A stretch of DNA of 11,461 nt from Nitrospira sp. Lineage in GTDB: Bacteria; Nitrospirota; Thermodesulfovibrionia; Thermodesulfovibrionales; SM23-35. The notes beneath the pieces are model-generated. The model saw nothing but the letters and a program-made list of their open reading frames with translations. It was not told where the DNA came from and did not search any database. A program made the position numbers and the translations under genes. The stretch is from NCBI GenBank assembly GCA_016873575.1, contig VGWY01000067.1, positions 1 through 11,461 on the forward strand, read 5' to 3'. Shown here one piece after another: positions 6,741 to 11,461 of this stretch; the stretch's first letter is position 1, and each line of letters begins with the position of its first letter.

Positions 6741-6761
6741 AATTGAGAATCAGTCTCAATT
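6741..6761. promoter_or_regulatory. Fur-box-like operator overlapping the fur-feoB transcription start
   Basis: Arms AATTGAGA (6741-6748) and TCTCAATT (6754-6761) form a perfect inverted repeat around ATCAG. The core TGAGAAT-C-AGTCTCA (6744-6758) fits the 7-1-7 Fur consensus TGATAATNATTATCA and is closer still to TGAGAAT-type Fur boxes. It starts four bases after the -10, so a bound repressor would block initiation. Together with the Fur-family gene and feoB downstream, this predicts Fe2+-dependent autoregulated repression. Confidence 0.75.
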
Positions 6762-6785
6762 GAACTATACCGCAGAAGATCTGCG

Positions 6786-6806
6786 ATGCCGAAACAAGTT
6801 CGGCAT
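6786..6806. repeat. short hairpin repeat in the fur leader
   Basis: The arms are ATGCCGAA (6786-6793) and TTCGGCAT (6799-6806) around ACAAG, followed by GACA. It has the same design as the hairpin at 6575-6595 in the MITE (loop CCAAG, followed by GACA) but a different stem sequence. It lies in the 5' untranslated region of the fur mRNA. Confidence 0.75.
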
Positions 6807-6837
6807 GACATTTTCGGGAGAATGACTTTCTTAACCC

Positions 6838-6852
6838 CGAAGCAAAGCTTCG
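6838..6852 (+). other. small hairpin 32 nt upstream of the fur start
   Basis: CGAAGC (6838-6843) pairs with GCTTCG (6847-6852) around AAA. CCCGAA (6836-6841) can instead pair with TTCGGG (6813-6818), so two leader folds are mutually exclusive. A regulatory role is only a possibility; there is no U-tract. Confidence 0.4.
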
Positions 6853-6883
6853 AAGAATTCTTTTGATTAAGATTAAAAGGGTT

Positions 6884-7318
6884 ATGGGAAAGAGGATATT
6901 CAGCAAATTTCTGAAGGAGCGGAGGCAGCGGTTTACCAAAGAACGGGAGGGTATCCTGCAGAAGATATTATCCTCCCGGGGCCATTTTGATCCTGAATCC
7001 CTGTATTTAAAGATAAAAGAAACAGGGCTGAAAGCCTCACGGGCATCTGTTTACAGGACATTGAACCTCCTGTGTGAGTGTGGCCTGATTGAGCGGGTTA
7101 AGAAAACAGAGCACGGAACAATTTATGAACATACCTCTGTGCATGAGCACCATGATCACATGTTATGTATGGAATGTGGGAACATCATAGAGTTTTATTC
7201 TGAAAACCTTGAGAAGCTCCAAGAGGGTATATGCAAAAGACAGGGGTTTCAGGGTGTAAGCCATTCCCTTGAGATAAGAGGATACTGCAAGAAATGCCAG
7301 AAGAAAAAGAGATCGTAA
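6884..7318 (+). CDS. fur: Fur-family metal-dependent transcriptional regulator
   Basis: 144 residues from the ATG at 6884. An in-frame TTG at 6863 would add seven residues, but the ATG begins the conserved part and has AAAAGG just upstream, though closely spaced. The N-terminal winged helix includes RFTKEREGIL (16-25) and recognition region SRASVYRTLNLLCECGLI (52-69). The C-terminal dimerisation and metal domain has HEHHDHMLCMECGNIIEF (87-104). C95/C98 and C135/C138 form the structural zinc site of the family, and the His/Glu cluster is the regulatory metal site. The neighbouring feoB, which overlaps its 3' end by 25 nt, and the Fur box at its own promoter point to iron as the signal. PerR or Zur would have similar sequence, so the metal is inferred from context. 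Confidence 0.9.
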   Translation: MGKRIFSKFLKERRQRFTKEREGILQKILSSRGHFDPESLYLKIKETGLKASRASVYRTLNLLCECGLIERVKKTEHGTIYEHTSVHEHHDHMLCMECGNIIEFYSENLEKLQEGICKRQGFQGVSHSLEIRGYCKKCQKKKRS

Positions 7319-9282
7319 AAGATAAAGGAAGGCATCGTCACAGACATCACAAGGGACATGATACAGGCAGGAGCATAGTACTTGTTGGGAACCCAAATGT
7401 TGGAAAGAGTGTCATCTTCGGGCTTCTTACCGGGAAATACGTTACTGTTTCAAATTATCCAGGCACAACGGTAGAGATAGCGCAAGGGAATGCTATTATC
7501 GGTGATAAAAAGCTTACCATCATAGACTCTCCAGGAGTAAACAGCCTGATCCCAATGAGTGAGGACGAGAAGGTCACGCGGGACATGCTACTGAAGGAGA
7601 AACCAGAAACCGTTGTCCTTGTTGCAGATGCAAAAAATCTAAAAAGGGCGATGATGTTACTCATACAGCTTTCAGAGATGGAACTTCCATGCATACTCGA
7701 CCTGAATATGGAAGACGAGGCAAAGGCAAGAGGTATAGAAATAGACTACCAAAAGCTGAGCACATTGCTCAATATTGAAGTTATCGGCACTGTAGCCCCT
7801 CAGAGGAAAGGTATAAATAAATTACGAGAGGCTCTCTTGAAACCACGACTTCCTTCTCTCAAGACATACTACGGTGATGTGATAGAGGAGTATGTAAAAA
7901 AAATTTCACGTTTTTTACCCGATGCACATATCTCAAAACGTTCGATAGCATTCATGATACTTTCAGGTGATGAGAGTCTGAAAGACTGGCTCATGACAAA
8001 TCTTAACAGAGAAAATATTAAATACATAGAGGATTTGAGAGATGAGGCACAGTCAATGCTCAAGGAGCCAATCTCCCATATCATAGGACATATCAGGATA
8101 AAGCAGGCAGAGGAGATAAGCAAAGGGGTTCAGAAAATTGCCACTCCGATACCAGGGCTTTTGGCAAAAGGCCTGAGCAGGTTGACAATACATCCTATTT
8201 TGGGAATCCCGATACTTCTTCTTGTTGTTTTTGCTTTTTATCTGTTTGTAGGAAGGCTCGGTGCTGGTATCCTTGTTGATTTTTTCGAAAAGATCATATT
8301 CGCCAGGTACCTGAACCCTGCAATTGGAAAGGTTATAACAACTATCATACCTCTTGTTTTTCTCCAGGATATGCTTGTTGGTAAGTACGGAATATTTACT
8401 ATGGCATTAACCTATGCGGTAGGCATCATACTGCCAATAACTGCCACCTTCTTCCTGGCATTTGGCTTTTTAGAGGATAGCGGATATCTTCCAAGGATTG
8501 CTGTACTTTCGAACAGGGCATTCAGGGTGCTTGGTCTGAATGGCAAGGCTGTGTTGCCCATGGTTTTAGGTCTCGGCTGCGGCACAATGGCAACAATGAC
8601 AACAAGGATACTCGAGACAAAGAGGGAGAGGATCATTGCGACATTTCTTATAGCACTGACCATTCCCTGTTCTGCCCAGCTTGGCGTTATATTCGGAATG
8701 TTAGGGACACTTTCTATGAGGGTAACAGTCTGGTGGGCAGGCTGTATTATCCTTGTCCTGATAGTCTCAGGCTACCTTGCATCAAAGGTAGTCCCTGGAG
8801 AAAGACCTGAATTTTTCATGGAGCTTCCGCCGTTGAGGTTTCCGAGTATGAGGAATATTCTTATGAAAACACTCAGCAGGATTGAATGGTATCTGAAAGA
8901 GGCAGTTCCTTTGTTCATCATTGGTACGTTCGTCCTTTTTATACTTGATAAAATTAAGATGCTCGCCTGGTTGGAGTCTGTTTCATCTCCGCTTGTTGTG
9001 ACATTCCTCGGACTACCTGCGAAGACAGCAGAGGCATTCCTTATGGGCTTTTTAAGAAGGGACTATGGCGCTGCAGGAATGTTTGATTTACAGAGGCAGG
9101 GGGTCTTAAATGAAAATCAGGTAATCATAAGTCTCGTCACATTAACACTGTTTGTCCCGTGTCTTGCAAATTTCTTTATGATGATAAAAGAGAGGGGACT
9201 GAAGACGGCAGTATTGATGATGGCTATCATCATTCCATTTGCCCTTCTTGTAGGCGGGATACTAAATCTTGTCTTAAACTAA
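7294..9282 (+). CDS. feoB: ferrous iron transporter FeoB with histidine-rich N-terminus
   Basis: 662-residue inner-membrane Fe2+ transporter with a cytoplasmic G domain, shorter than the roughly 770 residues of E. coli FeoB. G motifs: GNPNVGKS (32-39), PGTTVE (56-61), DSPG (78-81), NMED (138-141) and a G5-like GTVAP (165-169). After the linker, membrane segments run from about 298 to the C-terminus with two gate-like regions, including GLGCGTMATMTTR (426-438) and FLRRDYGAAGMFD (586-598). The first gate keeps the family GxGC but lacks the proline of the usual GCNVPA form. Residues 13-22 are a cluster rich in His and Arg (HRHRHHKGH) ahead of the G domain, perhaps a metal-binding tail. The ATG lies inside the end of fur with AGAGG 12 nt upstream, so translation is probably coupled. 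No feoA or feoC is present nearby. Confidence 0.95.
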   Translation: MPEEKEIVKDKGRHRHRHHKGHDTGRSIVLVGNPNVGKSVIFGLLTGKYVTVSNYPGTTVEIAQGNAIIGDKKLTIIDSPGVNSLIPMSEDEKVTRDMLLKEKPETVVLVADAKNLKRAMMLLIQLSEMELPCILDLNMEDEAKARGIEIDYQKLSTLLNIEVIGTVAPQRKGINKLREALLKPRLPSLKTYYGDVIEEYVKKISRFLPDAHISKRSIAFMILSGDESLKDWLMTNLNRENIKYIEDLRDEAQSMLKEPISHIIGHIRIKQAEEISKGVQKIATPIPGLLAKGLSRLTIHPILGIPILLLVVFAFYLFVGRLGAGILVDFFEKIIFARYLNPAIGKVITTIIPLVFLQDMLVGKYGIFTMALTYAVGIILPITATFFLAFGFLEDSGYLPRIAVLSNRAFRVLGLNGKAVLPMVLGLGCGTMATMTTRILETKRERIIATFLIALTIPCSAQLGVIFGMLGTLSMRVTVWWAGCIILVLIVSGYLASKVVPGERPEFFMELPPLRFPSMRNILMKTLSRIEWYLKEAVPLFIIGTFVLFILDKIKMLAWLESVSSPLVVTFLGLPAKTAEAFLMGFLRRDYGAAGMFDLQRQGVLNENQVIISLVTLTLFVPCLANFFMMIKERGLKTAVLMMAIIIPFALLVGGILNLVLN

Positions 9283-9300
9283 TACCTAAACAATATAATT

Positions 9301-9401
9301 AGCCACAGAGAACACAGAGTTCACAGGGGGAAACAAAATTTTCCTTAATCTTTTTTAAAAATTCTATGCATTTCTCTGTGTCCTCTGTGACCTCGGTGGC
9401 T
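9301..9401. repeat. inverted-repeat element between feoB and the lipoprotein gene
   Basis: The left arm AGCCACAGAGAACACAGAG (9301-9319) and a right arm at 9374-9401 (CTCTGTGTCCTCTGTG ... GGTGGCT) are reverse complements apart from a few extra bases in the right arm. The centre is AT-rich (CTTTTTTAAAAA). It occupies most of the 135-bp gap between two convergent genes and could form a long hairpin in either transcript. Similar GCCACAGAG-type repeats are familiar from several bacterial genomes; that is recollection and was not searched. Confidence 0.7.
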
Positions 9402-9417
9402 TTTGAAATGTATTTTT

Positions 9418-10374
9418 CTACTTAAGGCGGACAGTCACATCAAAATTGTATAGAACCCTTCCACCATGCCCGTCGCTTATCTCAATGGTGACAGGATATT
9501 TGCCTGACTCCTTTTCTGTAATTTTCCATGTGATTAGGCCACTCGTTTTATCTATAACCATACCTGCTGGTGCTTTCTTCAGGTCATAAGTAAGTGTATC
9601 ACCATCAGGATCAGTAGCCTTTACCTGATAGGAATAGATATTGTTCTCAAATTTTTCAATGCCATCCCTTAAAGCGTTTGGTGGAGAATTGTATATATGG
9701 GTAGCCAACGTTATGGGCTGGCCATAATCGGTACCATCATATGGCGTAATCTTTACAGAAATCTTGTCATCCCGTTTAAATGGTCCCTGGAGGGATGCTC
9801 CACTACCAGCAGATTTTTCATTTTTTGACCATTCATACAGAAACGAAACTGCATCCTTGTCTCTATCATTCCCAATGGCATCTACCTTCAATATATCATT
9901 ACTTTTTGGAGTTTCCGGGACTATTTTTGCCCTCACAATTGCTGGTGGAATATTCTTTATCGTTATCTGATTCGATGCTATTTCCTGTTCTCCTATGAGA
10001 ACCTTTACCTGAACCGAATCCCCTTTCTTAATCTCAGACGGTCTGAACTGATTGGCTATTGCCCCCTGTACTATCTTTCCATTCACATACCACTGCACCT
10101 TTGCTTTCGATACATCAATTGCCTTTGCATTGATAAAAAAGGTTGTCTCACGTGTTGCTTCGAAAGGCTGTATCTCTAATTTCGATGTAACAGTTGTACC
10201 TTTCGCAGGGGTAGGGGATGGTGCATGTGTTCCTTGTTGCTTTTCAGAAGAACAGGAGAGTATAAGAGATAAAACCAAAAGGAGCAATAGAAGTCTTGTG
10301 AAAACATGTCTGCTTACTTGATAATCCCTCCTTCCCCCCTTTACTAAAGGGGGGTTAGGGGGGATTATTTTCAT
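9418..10374 (-). CDS. lipoprotein with Ig/cadherin-like domains, downstream of pilY1
   Basis: 318 residues from the ATG at 10374, which has AAAAGGA two bases upstream. A GTG (10401) or ATG (10398) overlapping the previous stop as TAGTGATG is an alternative start that would add up to nine residues. A hydrophobic run LLLLLLVLSLILS ends at Cys41, a lipobox (I-L-S-C), so the protein should be lipidated and anchored in a membrane facing the periplasm or outside. The mature part looks like three beta-sandwich modules: about 60-150 (VQWYVNGKIVQG), 151-235 (FLYEWSKNE, VKITPYDG) and 236-318 (DPDGDTLTYDL, GLITWKI, VTIEISDGHGG), the last resembling cadherin-like or He_PIG folds with an acidic Ca2+-type DPDGD. 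Residues 3-18, ahead of the hydrophobic core, are encoded entirely by a G/C palindromic repeat. Its function is unknown; context suggests a pilus or surface-assembly accessory. Confidence 0.8.
   Translation of the reverse strand: MKIIPPNPPLVKGGRRDYQVSRHVFTRLLLLLLVLSLILSCSSEKQQGTHAPSPTPAKGTTVTSKLEIQPFEATRETTFFINAKAIDVSKAKVQWYVNGKIVQGAIANQFRPSEIKKGDSVQVKVLIGEQEIASNQITIKNIPPAIVRAKIVPETPKSNDILKVDAIGNDRDKDAVSFLYEWSKNEKSAGSGASLQGPFKRDDKISVKITPYDGTDYGQPITLATHIYNSPPNALRDGIEKFENNIYSYQVKATDPDGDTLTYDLKKAPAGMVIDKTSGLITWKITEKESGKYPVTIEISDGHGGRVLYNFDVTVRLK
10321..10368. repeat. G/C palindromic repeat inside the lipoprotein signal peptide (48 bp, 16 codons)
   Basis: Ends ATAATCCC (10321-10328) and GGGATTAT (10361-10368) enclose CCCCCCTTTACTAAAGGGGGG. 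Read on the gene strand it is exactly 16 codons, IIPPNPPLVKGGRRDY, and begins right after the second codon of the lipoprotein gene. Removing it leaves MKQVSRHVFTR followed by the hydrophobic core, a normal signal peptide. Confidence 0.9.
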
Positions 10375-10400
10375 CGTCCTTTTATCGCTATAGGGCATCA

Positions 10401-10691
10401 CTATTTTTTATAGTGTTCTATAAGGATTTCTGTGACAGACTTGCCATCAGTGCGTACTGTAACCCACTCACCAACCTTGAGATCTTTTAAGGTTGCGGGT
10501 TTTTCATGAAAAACCCGCTTTTCCTCATACTGAATAGCGATTCTGCAATTAGGCGCTATCCGATATGTAGAGTTGTCCACAGTTAAAAGGGTATCTGAGA
10601 CCTTTGTAACCTTGCCATTGTAATAAATATTTTGTGCAAAGAGAGGGGTTGCTATTACGAGTAAGAGTAAAACAATTGATACTTTTCTCAT
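10401..10691 (-). CDS. small exported protein of unknown function in the pilY1 operon
   Basis: 96 residues from the ATG at 10691, chosen because GGAGG lies eight bases upstream (10700-10704) and because it begins a clean signal peptide: MRKV, a hydrophobic stretch to about residue 17, then a likely cut after LFA at 19. An earlier in-frame start at 10727 would overlap pilY1 and lacks these features. The mature part of about 77 residues is mostly beta-strand by pattern (YYNGKVTKVSDTLLTVDN; LKVGEWVTVRTDGKSVTEILIE), compatible with a small OB- or SH3-like barrel, and has one cysteine (C49). It is 22 nt downstream of the pilY1 stop and its stop overlaps a possible start of the lipoprotein gene, so the three are one operon. 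I do not recognise a named family. Confidence 0.75.
   Translation of the reverse strand: MRKVSIVLLLLVIATPLFAQNIYYNGKVTKVSDTLLTVDNSTYRIAPNCRIAIQYEEKRVFHEKPATLKDLKVGEWVTVRTDGKSVTEILIEHYKK
10495..10518. repeat. perfect 24-bp palindrome inside the small exported protein gene
   Basis: GCGGGTTTTT (10495-10504) and AAAAACCCGC (10509-10518) are exact reverse complements, and the CATG between them is itself palindromic. As RNA this is a 10-bp stem with a 4-nt loop. It encodes about residues 58-66 (KRVFHEKPA) and is not part of the G/C repeat family. Confidence 0.85.
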
Positions 10692-10713
10692 TATCTTGTC
10701 CTCCACACTCAAT

Positions 10714-11461
10714 CTATTGACAACCACCTAATCCTCCTACCTTCCAGCCTGTATATCCAGACCTCGGCGCCTTTGGTGCAAGTTCTTCAATCGGCTGTAT
10801 ATCTCCTGTTGAACTCTGTACAAACCCTCTGATCTTTCCTTCTTTTGTCACTGAAATTCCAACAGATGCAGGGAGTCCCGTACCAAGAAGTGCTGACCTT
10901 GATACAGTCGGAGTTCCGAGATCCTTCTCTTTCTTAAATACGTAATCTTTATATGCAGTCCCAGTCTCATAATACAATACATACAAATTACTCGTTCCAG
11001 CAATAGTACATATATCTCCTCCCGGAACATAGGTTGCGAATATAATAAACCCTCCGAGAATAGCTGGTTTTGTGGTAACCCGCTCACCCTGATGTTGAAG
11101 TGTATGCCCTAAAAAGTCAGTTGTTGTTGAGGGCATATTATCGAAATAAATAGCCCAACCATCTTTTGTGGACATAAGGCTCATAAGTTGTGTCCAGTTC
11201 GCTGCGCCTGTGACGTTCTGGATAACCCCACCGCCAACATTTACTATAGCCGTCGATACATCCACAAGATTAGTGGTTAAATATGTTGTTGTACAGCTTC
11301 CATCCCAGCAGCCATCTTTTATCCCGTAGAATGCACCTGTGTCTGTTTGATTCCTGTCTCCGACTCCGAGAAACTGTCCTGTCCCAAAATAAATCCATAG
11401 ATTCCCATTCTTATCAATGGTGGCGGCTGGAGGAGCTGTCAAACGTTTGCTTATGTCATCG
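10714..11461 (-). CDS. pilY1: PilY1-like type IV pilus tip/adhesin protein, C-terminal part (5' end outside window)
   Basis: About 249 codons of the C-terminus. The frame stays open to the window edge (DDISKRLTAPPAAT...), so the TTG at 11442 is not the real start and the N-terminal part lies beyond the window. The sequence matches the PilY1 C-terminal beta-propeller: NLWIYFGTGQFLG, GERVTTKPAILGGFIIFATYVPGG and LYVLYYETGTAYKDYV are typical family signatures. PilY1 is an exported protein that caps or primes the type IV pilus, influences retraction and adhesion, and in some bacteria binds Ca2+; no Ca2+ site is evident in this part. It ends with GWKVGGLGGCQ, carrying a near-terminal cysteine. Minor pilin genes would be expected upstream, outside the window. 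It heads the visible part of an operon with the small exported protein and the lipoprotein. Confidence 0.88.
   Translation of the reverse strand, partial: DDISKRLTAPPAATIDKNGNLWIYFGTGQFLGVGDRNQTDTGAFYGIKDGCWDGSCTTTYLTTNLVDVSTAIVNVGGGVIQNVTGAANWTQLMSLMSTKDGWAIYFDNMPSTTTDFLGHTLQHQGERVTTKPAILGGFIIFATYVPGGDICTIAGTSNLYVLYYETGTAYKDYVFKKEKDLGTPTVSRSALLGTGLPASVGISVTKEGKIRGFVQSSTGDIQPIEELAPKAPRSGYTGWKVGGLGGCQ

Noticed and set aside
6727..6939. 70-codon minus-strand open frame across the fur promoter, containing KCHAELVSASQ
   Set aside because: The peptide is simply the translation of the hairpin repeat at 6786-6806, of a kind often seen as spurious ORFs; no ribosome site and it overlaps the promoter and the start of fur.
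9764..9998. Short plus-strand open frames opposite the lipoprotein gene
   Set aside because: They overlap each other in different frames, lack ribosome sites and are antisense to a gene with a clear lipobox and beta-domain pattern.
11440..11442. TTG as the start of the PilY1-like gene
   Set aside because: The frame is open to the window edge with plausible family sequence before the TTG, so the gene is cut by the window and does not start there.

Overview
The window is bacterial chromosome with moderate GC, housekeeping genes on both strands and a very high density of short palindromic repeats. No rRNA, tRNA, CRISPR array, integrase or transposase is visible. The gene mix (an archaeal-looking IMPase/FBPase, PilY1, a Fur-FeoB pair) and the repeat families suggest an anaerobic or microaerophilic Gram-negative, perhaps Nitrospirota or a deltaproteobacterial relative. 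That placement is inference and could be wrong.

Layout. (1) 2-613, plus strand: a small multi-pass membrane protein of unknown function, convergent with the next block across a hairpin-rich intergenic region. (2) 716-6369, minus strand: transcription order argG (argininosuccinate synthase), dprA (DNA uptake/processing), topA (topoisomerase I), suhB-like (inositol/fructose phosphatase). topA and suhB are coupled by a TAATG overlap. (3) 6370-6883: a divergent regulatory region. It holds a 214-bp MITE-like element beside argG, then a strong sigma70-type promoter with a Fur-box-like inverted repeat just downstream of its -10, and hairpins in the leader. (4) 6884-9282, plus strand: a Fur-family regulator overlapping feoB by 25 nt, read as an iron-responsive, probably autoregulated ferrous-iron uptake operon. 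(5) 9283-9417: an inverted-repeat element between convergent genes. (6) 9418-11461, minus strand: the C-terminal part of a PilY1-like pilus tip/adhesin protein, then a small exported protein, then a lipoprotein with Ig/cadherin-like folds. These look like a type IV pilus-linked operon cut by the right edge.

The most striking feature is a family of 43-48 bp C-run/G-run palindromes (AATCCCCC..TTTA.TAAA..GGGGGATT) at five places. Three of the five lie inside protein-coding genes (two in topA, one in the lipoprotein signal peptide). All three are read in the same phase and on the same strand, giving P-P-L-x-K/R-G-type peptides without breaking the host gene. This resembles the protein-coding palindromic elements known in Rickettsia. 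A second family of short hairpins around 6467-6810 keeps its fold while its stem bases change together. No unmistakably new multi-gene system is present; the novelty lies in the repeats and in the uncharacterised PilY1-linked proteins.
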